64,000 nt of DNA from Azorinus chamasolen (GCA_963576725.1 OY755247.1:13210534-13274533), one strand, 5' to 3'; shown: positions 40,675-53,050, numbered from the stretch's first letter. Numbers and translations are program-made. Notes: a model not told the origin generated them from the letters alone.

Positions 40675-40847
40675 TATAAAGCAACTGACTGCGAACAACA
40701 GAATGCAGAATGCCAGGACTGTTACATATAAGCAAATAGAGCGAACTCAGATCAGACTGTCCCTATTAATTTTCTTAGTTTGCAAAGGTGCAAAAAGTTG
40801 GAATTATCAAGAAAAGAGTTAAAATATTGTGGAAGAGTCTAATAAAG

Positions 40848-41928
40848 AAACATCAGATATATAATGTACAGTAGAACATCAGATATATAATGTACAGTAG
40901 AACATCAGATATATAATGTACAGTAGAACACCAGATATATAATGTACAGTAGAGAACATCGGGTATATAATGTACAGTAGAACATCAGGTATATAATGTA
41001 CAGTAGAACATCAGATATATAATGTACAGTAGTACCTCAGGTATATAATGTACAGTAGAACCTCAGATATATAATGTACAGTAGAACATCAGATATATAA
41101 TGTACAGTAGAGAACATCGGGTATATAATGTACAGTAGAACCTCAGATATATAATGTACAGTAGTACCTCAGGTATATAATGTACAGTAGTACCTCAGAT
41201 ATATAATGTACAGTAGAACCTCAGATATATAATGTACAGTAGAACCTCAGGTATATAATGTACAGTAGTACCTCAGGTATATAATGTACAGTAGAGAACA
41301 TCGGGTATATAATGTACAGTAGAACCTCAGATATATAATGTACAGTAGAACATCAGATATATAATGTACAGTAGAGAACATCGGGTATATAATGTACAGT
41401 AGAACATCAGGTATACAATGTACAGTAGAACCTCAGGTATACAATGTACAGTAGAACCTCAGGTATATAATGTACAGTAGAACCTCAGGTATACAATGTA
41501 CAGTAGAACCTCAGGTATATAATGTACAGTAGAGAACATCGGGTATATAATGTACAGTAGAACATCGGATTTATAATGTACAGTAGAACCTCAGATATAT
41601 AATGTACAGTAGAACCTCAGGTATACAATGTGCAGTAGAACCTCAGATATATAATGTACAGTAGTACCTCAGGTATAAAATGTACAGTAGAACCTCAGAT
41701 ATATAATGTACAGTAGAACATCAGATATAATATGTACAGTAGAACATCAGATATATAATGTACAGTAGAGAACATCGGGTATATAATGTACAGTAGAACA
41801 TCGGATTTATAATGTACAGTAGAACCTCAGGTATATAATGTACAGTAGAACATCGGATTTATAATGTACAGTAGAACCTCAGATATATAATGTACAGTAG
41901 AACCTCAGGTATACAATGTACAGTAGAT
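40848..41928 (+). repeat. 26/28-bp minisatellite, about 40 copies
   Basis: The unit is CATCAGATATATAATGTACA+GTAGAA (26 nt), with CCTCAG, GTATATAATG and a 28-nt GAGAACATCGGG variant interspersed in recurring order. The last unit runs straight into TACAGTAGATCCTGTCGTTA, the start of a TA-type MITE. Confidence 0.95.
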
Positions 41929-42104
41929 CCTGTCGTTAGCATTTTTAATGCAGGGCAAAAGAAATAAAACGGGAGCTTTCTGCATTACTTTTGACCTGCA
42001 TTAAGCTATCACCTGTCTTACAGTCTTTTTGATGATCGCCGGTCTTACAGATCCATAAGTAGACGTCTTTTTGATGATCGCCTAAGACAGGTTCTACTGT
42101 AATT
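41918..42104 (+). mobile_element. TA-type palindromic MITE next to the minisatellite
   Basis: The ends are CAGTAGATCCTGTCGTTAGC and CTAAGACAGGTTCTACTG, flanked by TA. Inside are TTTTAATGCAGGGCAAAAGA, a half hairpin GGGAGCTTTCTGCATTACTT and a duplicated CTTTTTGATGATCGCC line. Confidence 0.75.
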
Positions 42105-42204
42105 GTAATCCATGGCGGTGTAATACTGCTGAATGTTAGCAGGTAGAACTAACTATTGAAACTGTAAGTAGAATAAATATGTATAATGTTTGTTTTATTT
42201 TGTG

Positions 42205-42420
42205 GAGTTGATAGAGTAAAACCTCTCTTAACCGGCAGTTAAATTTAGTATGAATATCGGTCTTGGAGACAGGTGGCAGCTTAATGCAGAGTGAAAGTCA
42301 TGCAGAAAGCTCCTAGAGGAGCTTTCTGCATGACTTTCACCCTGCATTAAGCAGCCACCAGCCTAAGAGTATCTAAATTATTATCTACTAGAATTCCGGT
42401 TAAGAGAGGTTATACTGTAC
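42205..42420 (+). mobile_element. TA-type palindromic MITE, complete
   Basis: The ends AGTAAAACCTCTCTTAACCG and CGGTTAAGAGAGGTTATACT are inverted. The centre CATGCAGAAAGCTCCTAGAG / GAGCTTTCTGCATGACTTTC is nearly perfect. Confidence 0.85.
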
Positions 42421-42768
42421 TGAAAATTGCTCCGATAGTATTTTATATGAATGTATTATGTATCCTGGAATACCAGTTGTAACGTATACAAGCGGTCATC
42501 CACAAACAGTAAAGTAACAATAAGTCCAAATGTAAAACGTAATTGTATGACGGTAGCATGATATATTCAGGATATCCTGAGTACTAGACATCTAGCATGG
42601 CAAACACACGTGTTTCCTTTTCTGACAGGTGCATTATAAGTAGCTACCTGCCTGAAAGTATCTAAAATCTCCTCTTCTAGAATTCTAGTTTAGATGGGTT
42701 TTACTGTATCAGGGAAAGGAACTTGTGTATGGTTGAGACAAACAATGTGAGAAGTTATCATCCAGTTT
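42421..42768. other. No gene; fragments of TA-type MITE
   Basis: GCATTATAAGTAGCTACCTG..AGTATCTAAAATCTCCTCTT..TAGATGGGTTTTACTGTA at 42630-42710 is the right half of a TA-type copy. Confidence 0.4.
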
Positions 42769-43302
42769 GTCAAACAGTGTAAACCCAGAATAGCACCGGT
42801 GTTTAATCAAATGTGTTCATAGAGGTTCTACTGGTTCGTCAAACAGTGTACACTCAGGTTAGCACCAGTGTTTATTCATTAGTGTTCTACTGGTTCGTCA
42901 AACAGTGTACACGCAGGTTAGCACCAGTGTTTATTCATTAGTGTTCTATTGGTTCGTCAACCAGTGTACACTCAGCTTAGCACCAGTGTTTATTCATTCG
43001 TGTTCTATTGGTTCGTCAACCAGTGTACACTCAGGTTAGCGCCAGTGTTTATTCATTAGTGTTCAATTGGTTCGTCAACCAGTGTACACTCAGGTTAGCG
43101 CCAGTGTTTATTCATTAGTGTTCAATTGGTTCGTCAACCAGTGTACACTCAGGTTAGCGCCAGTGTTTATTCATTAGTGTTCTATTGGTTCGTCAAACAG
43201 TGTACACTCAGCTTAGCACTAGTGTTTATTTATTAGTGTTCTATTGGTTCGTCAAACAGTGTACACTCAGGTTAGCTCCAGTGTTTATTCATTAGTGTTC
43301 GC
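42769..43302 (+). repeat. 59-bp minisatellite, about 9 copies
   Basis: The unit is GGTTCGTCAAACAGTGTACA + CTCAGGTTAGCACCAGTGTT + TATTCATTAGTGTTCTATT (59 nt). Substitutions are shared between neighbours (GCGCCAGTG, GTCAACCAG), pointing to local amplification. Confidence 0.92.
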
Positions 43303-43369
43303 TTTAGAGATGTTCTGTAGTATATCTGACACTCATTAGACTTTGAATAACCCTTTTGTTAATAGACAT

Positions 43370-43610
43370 GCTTTTGTACATGTACACCTTTGCAAATAGA
43401 ACAGACCCAGACTAGGCAGCTCTTGTAAGACGCCATATGAGACGGCAAATAACACAGTAACACGGGATCCAAACTATTTCATGCATTGAATACTTGTTTT
43501 GGTTGATTGAAGACATGGAGAAATAAATTGATCATTTGCGCCATGAATATGCATTTCTATGCTGAGTAGACCAATATCAGACGGCTCCTATAGGCAAATC
43601 TTGTCCGCTC
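43370..43610 (+). mobile_element. Worn A/B MITE pieces
   Basis: CACCTTTGCAAATAGAACAG, ACCCAGACTAGGCAGCTCTT, and later GCTGAGTAGACCAATATCAG with ACGGCTCCTATAGG. Confidence 0.4.
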
Positions 43611-43815
43611 TTTAATTCTAAAAGTTCTCATCCAATCTTCACAAAACCTTGTAAACATGTTTATGGCTATAATTTCATATATAAAGGCCAGATTCAATAT
43701 CCGACAAAATTGATTCAGGAACTTCAGTGTAATAGTGGCTCTTGATTTATCCAAATTTGGCCTTTTTTAGCATTGTCCACTCCCTAAGTCAAAAACGTCT
43801 TATCGAATCTTCACC

Positions 43816-46800
43816 AAACCATAGGTCTGATAAAAACACGGACTTTAGCATGTATTTAGCCGAGAAAAAGTCCGCAGCCGAAAAAACTGGATCAAGTCCG
43901 TGTTTTTCCAATGCCATAGGTCTGATAAAAACACGGACTTTAGCTGACTTCAGAAATATATGCGGCCAAAACTTCGGCAGCCCCGAGAAAAAGTCCGCAG
44001 CCGAAAAAGCTGGATAAAGTCCGTGTTTTTCCCAATGCCTTAGGTCTGATAAAACACGGACTTCAGAAATATATGCGGCCAAAAAATTCGGCAGCCCCGA
44101 GAAAAAGTCCGCAGCCGAAAAAGCTGGATAAAGTCCGTGTTTTTCCAATGCCATAGGTCTGATAAAAACACGGACTTCAGCTGACTTCAGAAATATATGC
44201 GGCCAAAAATTCGGCAGCCCCGAAAAAAAGTCCGAAGCCGAAAAAGCTGGATAAAGTCCATGTTTTTCCAATGCCATAGGTCTGATAATAACATGGACTT
44301 CAGCTGACTTCAGAAATATATGCGGCCAAAAATTCGGCAGCCCCGAGAAAAAGTCCGCAGCCGAAAAAGCTGGATAAAGACCGTGTTTTTCCCAATGCCT
44401 TAGGTCTGATAAAACACGGACTTCAGAAATATATGCGGCCAAAAATTCGGCAGCCCCGAGAAAAAGTCCGTAGCCGGAAATCCTGAATGAAGACCGTGTT
44501 TTTCCCAATGCCATAGGTCTGATAAAAACACGGACTTCAGAAATATATGCGGCCAAAAATTCGGCAGCTCCGGAAATCCTGGATAAAGTCCGTGTTTTTC
44601 CCAATGCCATAGGTCTGATAAAAACACGGACTTCAGCTGACTTCAGAAATATATGCGGCCAAAAATTTGGCAGCCCCGAGATAAAGTCCGCAGCCGAAAA
44701 AGCTAGATAGAGTCCGTGTTTTTCCCAATGCCTTAGGTCTGATAAAACACGGACTTCAGAAATATATGCGGCCAAAAATTCGGCAGCCCCGAGAAAAAGT
44801 CCGCAGCCGAAAAAGCTAGATAGAGTCCGTGTTTTTCCCAATGCCTTAGGTCTGATAAAAAACACGGACTTCAGCTTACTTCAGAAATATATGCGGCCAA
44901 AAATTCGGCAGCCCGAGAAAAAGTCCGCAGCCGGAAAAGGTGGATAAAGTCCATGTTTTTCCCAATGCCTTAGGTCTGATAAAACACGGACTTCAGAAAT
45001 ATATGCGGCCAAAAATTCGGCAGCCCCGAGAAAAAGTCCGCAGCCGGAAATCCTGGATAAAGTCCGTGTTTTTCCCAATGCAATAGGTCTGATAAAAACA
45101 CAGACTTCAGCTGACTTCAGAAATATATGTGGCCAAAAATTCGGCAGCCCCGAGAAAAAGTCCGCAGCCGGAAATCCTGAATGAAGTCCGTGTTTTTCCC
45201 AATGCCATAGGTCTGATAAAACACGGACTTCAGAAATATATGCGGCCGAAAATTCGGCAGCCCCGAGAAAAAGTCCGCAGCCGAAAAAGCTGGATAAAGT
45301 CCATGTTTTTCCCAATGCCTTAGGTCTGATAAAACACGGACTTTAGAAATATATGCGGCCAAAAATTCGGCAGCCCCGAGAAAAAGTCCGCATCTGAAAA
45401 AGCTGGATAAAGTCCGTGTTTTTCCCAATGCCATAGGTCTGATAAAAACACGGACTTCAGCTGACTTCAGAAACATATGCGGACAAAAATTCTGGATAAA
45501 AAGCTAGATAAAGTCCGTTTTTTCCCAATGCCTTAGGTCTGATAAAACACGGCCTTCAGAAATATATGCGGCCAAAAATTCGGCAGCCCCGAGAAAGTCC
45601 GCAGCCGGAAATCCTGAATGAAGTCCGTGTTTTTCCCAATGCCTTAGGTCTGATAAAACACGGACTTTAGAAATATATGCGGCCAAAAATTCGGCAGCCC
45701 CGAGAAAAAGTCCGCATCCGAAAAAGCTGGATAAAGTACGTGTTTTTCCCAATGCCATAGGTCTGATAAAAACACGGACCTGATAAAAACACGGACTTCA
45801 GCTGACTTCAGAAACATGCGGACAAAAATTCGGGATAAAAAGCTAGATAAAGTCCGTGTTTTACCCAATGCCTTAGGTCTGATAAAACACGGCCTTCAGA
45901 AATATATGCGGCCAAAAATTCGGCAGCCCCGAGAAAGTCCGCAGCCGGAAATCCTGAATGAAGTCCGTGTTTTTCCCAATGCCTTAGGTCTGATAAAACA
46001 CGGCCTTCAGAAATATATGCGGCCGAAAATTCGGCAGCCCCGAGAAAAAGTCCGCATCCGAAAAAGCTAGGTCTGATAAAAACACGGACCTGATAAAAAC
46101 ACGGACTTCAGCTGACTTCAGAAACATATGCGGACAAAAATTCGGGATAAAAAGCTAGATAAAGTCCGTGTTTTACCCAATGCCTTAGGTCTGATAAAAC
46201 ACGGCCTTCAGAAATATATGCGGCCAAAAATTCGGCAGCCCCGAGAAAGTCCGCAGCCGGAAATCCTGAATGAAGTCCGTGTTTTTCCCAATGCCTTAGG
46301 TCTGATAAAACACGGCCTTCAGAAATATATGCGGCCAAAAATTCGGCAGCCCCGAGAAAGTCCGCAGCCGGAAATCCTGAATGAAGTCCGTGTTTTTCCC
46401 AATGCCTTAGGTCTGATAAAACACGGCCTTCAGAAATATATGCGGCCGAAAATTCGGCAGCCCCGAGAAAAAGTCCGCATCCGAAAATGCTGGATAAAGT
46501 CCATGTTTTTCCCAATGCCTTAGGTCTGATAAAACACGGCTTTCAGAAATATATGCGGCCAAAAATTCGGCAGCCCCGAGAAAAAGTCCGCAGCCGGAAA
46601 TCCTGAATGAAGTCCGTATTTTTCCAAATGCCATAGGTCTGATAAAACACGGACTTCAGAAATATATGCGGCCGAAAATTCGGCAGCCCCGAGAAAAAGT
46701 CCGCATCCGAAAAAGCTGGATAAAGTCCATGTTTTTCCCAATGCCTTAGGTCTGATAAAACACGGCCTTCAGAAATATATGCGGCCAAAATTTCGGCAGC

Positions 46801-49800
46801 CCCGAGAAAAAGTCCGCAGCCGGAAATCCTGAATGAAGTCCCAATGCCATAGGTCTGATAAAAACACGGACTTCAGAAATATATGCGGCCAAAAATTCGG
46901 CAGCCCCGAGAAAAAGTCCGCATCCGAAAAAGCTGATAAAGTCCGTGTTTTTCCCAAAGCCATAGGTCTGATAAAAATACTGACTTCAGCTGACTTCAGA
47001 TATATATGCGGCCAAAAATTCGGCAGCACCGAGAAAAAGTCCGCAGCCGGAAATCCTGAATGAAGTCCGTGTTTTTCCCAATGCCATAGGTCTGATAAAA
47101 ACACGGACTTCAGAAAAATATGCGGCCAAAAATTCGGCAGCCCCGAGAAAAAGTCCGCAGCCGAAAAAGCTTATAAAGTCCGTGTTTTTCCCAATGCCAT
47201 AGGTCTGATAAAAACACGGACTTCAGATATATATGCGGCAAAAAATTCGGCAGCCCCGAGAAAAAGTCTGCAGCCGAAAAAGCTGGATAAAGTCCATGTT
47301 TTTCCCAATGTCTTAGCTCTGATTAAACACGGCCTTCAGAAATATATGCGGCCAAAAATTCGGCAGCCCGAGAAAAAGTCCGCAGCCGGAAATCCTGAAT
47401 AAAGTCCGTGTTTTTCCCAATGCCATAGGTCTGATAAAAACACGGACTTCAGCTGACTTCAGAAATATATGCGGCCAAAAATTCGGCAGCCCCGAGAAAA
47501 AGTCCGCAGCCGAAAAAGCTGAATAAAGTCCGTGTTTTTCCCAATGCCTTAGGTCTGATAAAACACGGACTTCAGATATATATGCGGCCGAAAATTCGGC
47601 AGCCCCGAGAAAAGTCCGCATCCGAAAAAGCTGGATAAAGTCCATGTTTTTCCCAATGCCTTAGGTCTGATAAAACACGGACTTTAGAAATATATGCGGC
47701 CAAAAATTCGGCAGCCCCGAGAAAGTCCGCAGCCGGAAATCCTGAATGAAGTCCGTGTTTTTCCCAATGCCTTAGGTCTGATAAAACACGGACTTTAGAA
47801 ATATATGCGGCCAAAAATTCGGCAGCCCCGAGAAAAAGTCCGCATCCGAGAAAGCTGGATAAAGTACGTGTTTTTCCCAATGCCATAGGTCTGATAAAAA
47901 CACGGACCTGATAAAAACACGGACTTCAGCTGACTTCAGAAACATATGCGGACAAAAATTCGGGATAAAAAGCTAGATAAAGTCCGTGTTTTACCCAATG
48001 CCTTAGGTCTGATAAAACACGGCCTTCAGAAATATATGCGGCCAAAAATTCGGCAGCCCCGAGAAAGTCCGCAGCCGGAAATCCTGAATGAAGTCCGTGT
48101 TTTTCCCAATGCCTTAGGTCTGATAAAACACGGCCTTCAGAAATATATGCGGCCGAAAATTCGGCAGCCCCGAGAAAAAGTCCGCATCCGAAAAAGCTAG
48201 ATAAAGTCCGTTTTTTCCCAATGCCTTAGGTCTGATAAAACACGGTCTTCAGAAATATATGCGGCCAAAAATTCGGCAGCCCCGAGAAAGTCCGCAGCCG
48301 GAAATCCTGAATGAAGTCCGTGTTTTTCCCAATGCCTTAGGTCTGATAAAACACGGACTTTAGAAATATATGCGGCCAAAAATTCGGCAGCCCCGAGAAA
48401 AAGTCCGCAGCCGGAAATCCTGGATAAAGTCCGTGTTTTTCCCAATGCCATAGGTCTGATAAAAACACGGACTTCAGCTGACTTCAGAAATATATGCGGC
48501 CAAAAATTCGGCAGCCCCAAGAAAAAATCCGCAGCCGAAAAAGCTGGATAAAGTCCGTGTTTTTCCCAATGCATTAGGTCTGATAAAACACGGACTTCAG
48601 AAATATATGCGGCCAAAAATTCGGCAGCCCCGAGAAAAAGTCCGCAGCCGGAAATCCTGGATAAAGTCCGTGTTTTTCCCAATGCCATAGGTCTGATAAA
48701 AACACGGACTTCAGCTGACTTCAGAAATATATGCGGCCAAAAATTCGGCAGCCCCAAGAAAAAATCCGCAGCCGAAAAAGCTGGATAAAGTCCGTGTTTT
48801 TCCCAATGCATTAGGTCTGATAAAACACGGACTTCAGAAATATATGTGGCCAAAAAATCGGCAGCCCCGAGAAAAAGTCCGCAGCCGAAAATCTGGATAA
48901 AGTCCGTGTTTTTCCCAATGCCTTAGGTCTGATAAAAACACGGACTTCAGCTTACTTAAGAAATATATGCGGCCAAAAATTCGGCAGCCCCGAGAAAAAG
49001 TCCACAGCCGGAAAAGCTGGATAAAGTCCGTGTTTTTCCCAATGCCTTAGGTCTGATAAAACACGGACTTTAGAAATATATGCGGCCAAAAATTCGGCAG
49101 CCCCGAGAAAGTCCGCAGCCGGAAATCCTGAATGAAGTCCGTGTTTTTCCCAATGCCTTAGGTCTGATAAAACACGGACTTTAGAAATATATGCGGCCAA
49201 AAATTCGGCAGCCCCGAGAAAAAGTCCGCATCCGAGAAAGCTGGATAAAGTACGTGTTTTTCCCAATGCCATAGGTCTGATAAAAACACGGACCTGATAA
49301 AAACACGGACTTCAGCTGACTTCAGAAACATATGCGGACAAAAATTCGGGATAAAAAGCTAGATAAAGTCCGTGTTTTACCCAATGCCTTAGGTCTGATA
49401 AAACACGGCCTTCAGAAATATATGCGGCCAAAAATTCGGCAGCCCCGAGAAAGTCCGCAGCCGGAAATCCTGAATGAAGTCCGTGTTTTTCCCCAATGCC
49501 TTAGGTCTGATAAAACACGGCCTTCAGAAATATATGCGGCCGAAAATTCGGCAGCCCCGAGAAAAAGTCCGCATCCGAAAAAGCTAGATAAAGTCCGTTT
49601 TTTCCCAATGCCTTAGGTCTGATAAAACACGGTCTTCAGAAATATATGCGGCCAAAAATTCGGCAGCCCCGAGAAAGTCCGCAGCCGGAAATCCTGAATG
49701 AAGTCCGTGTTTTTCCCAATGCCTTAGGTCTGATAAAACACGGACTTTAGAAATATATGCGGCCAAAAATTCGGCAGCCCCGAGAAAAAGTCCGCAGCCG

Positions 49801-51050
49801 GAAATCCTGGATAAAGTCCGTGTTTTTCCCAATGCCATAGGTCTGATAAAAACACGGACTTCAGCTGACTTCAGAAATATATGCGGCCAAAAATTCGGCA
49901 GCCCCAAGAAAAAATCCGCAGCCGAAAAAGCTGGATAAAGTCCGTGTTTTTCCCAATGCATTAGGTCTGATAAAACACGGACTTCAGAAATATATGCGGC
50001 CAAAAATTCGGCAGCCCCGAGAAAAAGTCCGCAGCCGGAAATCCTGGATAAAGTCCGTGTTTTTCCCAATGCCATAGGTCTGATAAAAACACGGACTTCA
50101 GCTGACTTCAGAAATATATGCGGCCAAAAATTCGGCAGCCCCAAGAAAAAATCCGCAGCCGAAAAAGCTGGATAAAGTCCGTGTTTTTCCCAATGCATTA
50201 GGTCTGATAAAACACGGACTTCAGAAATATATGTGGCCAAAAAATCGGCAGCCCCGAGAAAAAGTCCGCAGCCGAAAATCTGGATAAAGTCCGTGTTTTT
50301 CCCAATGCCTTAGGTCTGATAAAAACACGGACTTCAGCTTACTTAAGAAATATATGCGGCCAAAAATTCGGCAGCCCCGAGAAAAAGTCCACAGCCGGAA
50401 AAGCTGGATAAAGTCCGTGTTTTTCCCAATGCCTTAGGTCTGATAAAACACGGCCTTCAGAAATATATGCGGCCAAAAAATCGGCAGCCCCGAGAAAAAG
50501 TCCGCAGCCGGAAGTCCTGAATGAGGTCCGTGTTTTTCCAAATGCCTTAGTTCCGATAAAACACGGACTTCAGAAATATATGCGGCCAAAAATTCGCCGT
50601 ATGAAAATGTTTATGTCTAGGCCAAGTTGAATAACTAGCAATAGAAGATGCACTTCAAAGTTATGGCCCTTGATTTGTTGAAACAGGACATTTTTTTTTA
50701 GCTTTTTCTGCATTTTTCGGCAGCCCCGAGAAAAAGTCCGCAGCCGGAAAACCTGAATAAAGTCCGTGTTTTTCCCAATGCCATAGGTCTGATAAAAACA
50801 CGGACTTTAGCATGTATTTAGCCGAGAAAAAGTCCGCAGCCGAAACAATGCCATAGGTCTGATAAAAACACGGACTTCAGCTGACTTCAGAAATATATGC
50901 GGCCAAATATTCGGCAGCGCCGATAAAGTCCGCAGCCGAAAAAGCTGGATAAAGTCCGGGTTTTTCCCAATGCTATAGGTCTGGGAAAAAAAACACACGG
51001 ATTTCAGCTGACTTCAGAAAATTATACGGCTGAAAATTCGGCGGATAGGT
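43816..51050 (+). repeat. Satellite array, 113/124-bp units, about 60 copies
   Basis: The unit begins AAATATATGCGGCCAAAAAT and contains TCGGCAGCCCCGAGAAAAAG, TCCGCAGCCGAAAAAGCTGG, ATAAAGTCCGTGTTTTTCCC and AATGCCTTAGGTCTGATAAA. Short units (113) end ACACGGACTTCAG; long ones add an 11-nt CTGACTTCAG-type repeat (124). Each unit can fold: GTCCGTGTTTTT pairs with AAAAACACGGAC around a 20-nt loop. A short + long pair is 237 nt, divisible by three, so long frames (up to 358 codons on the minus strand) stay open. They are repetitive by-products, not genes. A non-satellite patch lies at 50595-50717. Confidence 0.97.
47640..50410 (+). repeat. Higher-order duplication in the satellite, about 1,386 bp x 2
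   Basis: Blocks starting near 47640 and 49026 match over about 1.38 kb with almost no differences (one visible change is an extra C at about 49490). Variant units recur at a constant offset of 1,386-1,387, including the marker CGGGATAAAAAGCTAGATAA. Confidence 0.85.
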
Positions 51051-51705
51051 GGACTTTAAAAAAAAACCTTAACCAACAAGAGTACCGCATATGATATATG
51101 ATACGCCAACTTGCAAACTTTCTCTGATTCAATATGCTTTATAAGTTTTGTCAATTTCTAATTTATGCTTCAGATCTTGATCTTCATATTAAGGTTATAT
51201 TATATAAAAAAAATGAAGTGAATATCTTATTTAATAAAAAAATTATGGCCATCCTCAAATTTACAGATTTTCGTAAAGAGCATAGGCCATAACTCTGTAA
51301 CGACATTTTGAATGATACTCAAAATCAACTCAGCTTCAGATTTTGCTGCATAAAACATTTGTGCGAAGTTTCATTAATATCCTTTGAATAATTTCCCCCA
51401 GAAAACAACAAACTAATAGTTGACAGACAAACAAAGCAAAAAGACATAAAGTTCAAGGGCCATAACTTTAAAATAAAATGATGCATAAAAATCGCAATAT
51501 GTGAAATCCATATTAAGGTACATGTAATATCATATAAAAATAATTGAAGTAAATATCATTTAAAATGAAAAAGGTTACGGCCATCCTCATATTTGTATTA
51601 CCTTTTTAAGTGCAAGGGCCATAACTCCAAAACGACAAATCAATTGAACCCCAGAATCGACTCAGCTTCAGATCTTGATGCATGAAACATTTGTGTGAAG
51701 TTTCA
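51051..51705 (+). repeat. Dispersed repeat, two tandem degenerate copies
   Basis: AATTATGGCCATCCTCAAAT, GGCCATAACTC, AACTCAGCTTCAGAT and TTTGTGCGAAGTTTCATTAA recur with changes at 51240-51400, 51575-51706 and again at 52020-52130. Such lines are common in bivalve non-coding DNA. No frame is present. Confidence 0.55.
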
Positions 51706-51957
51706 TTAACCCTTTCCCTCATGTAAACGTGTTTACACGCATTTGCAAACAGAGTAGACCCAGATCAGACGGCTCCTAGAGGAGCCGTCTGATCAGGGTC
51801 TACTCTGTTTGCTAATAGAATCTGAAAGATCTGTGTCTTTAGTTTCTAAAATGGCTACAATGCCCAACCTTCCATATTTCATTTTTTAACTATTTTGTTC
51901 ATAAATATTCAGTAGGTATTGAAATTTTGAATGAACATAGAACAGGGAAAGGGTTAA
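51706..51957 (+). mobile_element. TTAA MITE, type A, with empty-site paralogue
   Basis: It runs from TTAACCCTTTCCCTCATGTA to ACAGGGAAAGGGTTAA. The hairpin GAGTAGACCCAGATCAGACG..TCTGATCAGGGTCTACTCTG has the GGCTCCTAGAGGAGCC tip. The target GAAGTTTCA-TTAA-TATC appears uninterrupted at about 51378-51396. Confidence 0.9.
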
Positions 51958-52630
51958 TATCTGTAAAATAGTTTTCCCAGAAAACAGCGGACAAACTATT
52001 TGCATACATTTGCCTATTTTTTAAGTGCAAGGGCCATAACTCCAAAACGACAAATAAAATGAACCTCAGAATCGACTCAGCTTCAGATCTTGATGCATGA
52101 AACATTTGTGCTTCCCCAGAAAACAGCAGACAAAATACAATGTATGTGCATATAATTGCCTTATATTCATTAATATCTGTCTATTTGAATTTCCGAGAAA
52201 ACTTCGGACAAGCAAAATGTTGACAGACGGGCGAACGAACGAACGGACGGACAAGGCCACACCAATATACGACTACCTTTATTAGATGGGCGTATAAAAA
52301 ATCTACAATTAAGAAATATTTCAAAACAGGGGATTAATATAATACATAAATACTTTAATTAATCTGATCTAAATTTATGCAAAAATTCTAAGTTAAAAAG
52401 GGCCATATTTATGTCAAAATGCTTGACATATTTATGTACTCTCGCCTACAGATGAAGCTTGTGATGGTAGGTAGGTGTGTAAAGCTTTATCTCAAAGGGT
52501 TATGTATATAAGTGGACTTAACCAGGTTGTGCCACGGACAGACAGACAGACCAACCGACCGACCAACACACTGACTCCTATATACCCCCTCTCAAACTTC
52601 GTTTGCGGGGTATAATTAGTCCTCTACTTT
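51958..52630 (+). repeat. Dispersed repeats with (GACG/ACGG) tracts
   Basis: A continuation of the preceding repeat is followed by GACAGACGGGCGAACGAACG and GGACAGACAGACAGACCAAC, then CAAACTTCGTTTGCGGGGTA. Non-coding. Confidence 0.5.
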
Positions 52631-52697
52631 ATGGCCCGTTCAGACAGGTTCTACTGTAATCACAAATGTTCAACCATTGACCTGATAAAAATGCCTA

Positions 52698-52790
52698 TTC
52701 ACAGCTTTGCACAGAGTAGACCCAGATAAGACGGCTCGTGTAGGAACCATCTGATCAGGGTCTGTCCTGCTTACTCATGGAATATAGTAA
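52698..52790 (+). mobile_element. Type A MITE core, worn
   Basis: GCACAGAGTAGACCCAGATA, AGACGGCTCGTGTAGGAACC and ATCTGATCAGGGTCTGTCCT. Confidence 0.5.
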
Positions 52791-53050
52791 AGCCCCCGAC
52801 CCTGAAGGATGACCTTGACCTTTGACTCATGGACCAGGGAGCTGAACGCGACACATCGTCTTTGTGTGGTGAACATTTGTGCCAGATTATTTTGAAATCC
52901 ATTCACAGATAAATAATTTATAGAAAGGAAAAGAAATTTGAGACAGATGGATGGATCGAAGGACAGACGGACGGACGGACGGACAGACGGAAGGACGGAC
53001 AGTGCGATTACTATATATATGCCCGTCGTTGGAGGGTGGGGGGCATAAAA
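52791..53050 (+). repeat. Dispersed repeat with (GGAC)n tract
   Basis: ACCTTGACCTTTGACTCATG, CAGATAAATAATTTATAGAA and a GACGGACGGACGGACGGACA tract (52968-53000), then GCCCGTCGTTGGAGGGTGGG. Confidence 0.6.

Noticed and set aside
43789..44865. A 358-codon open frame on the minus strand, and similar frames of 84-218 codons up to 51 kb
   Set aside because: They are translations of the 113/124-bp satellite. Several frames on both strands are open and shift with unit length, and no domain is present.
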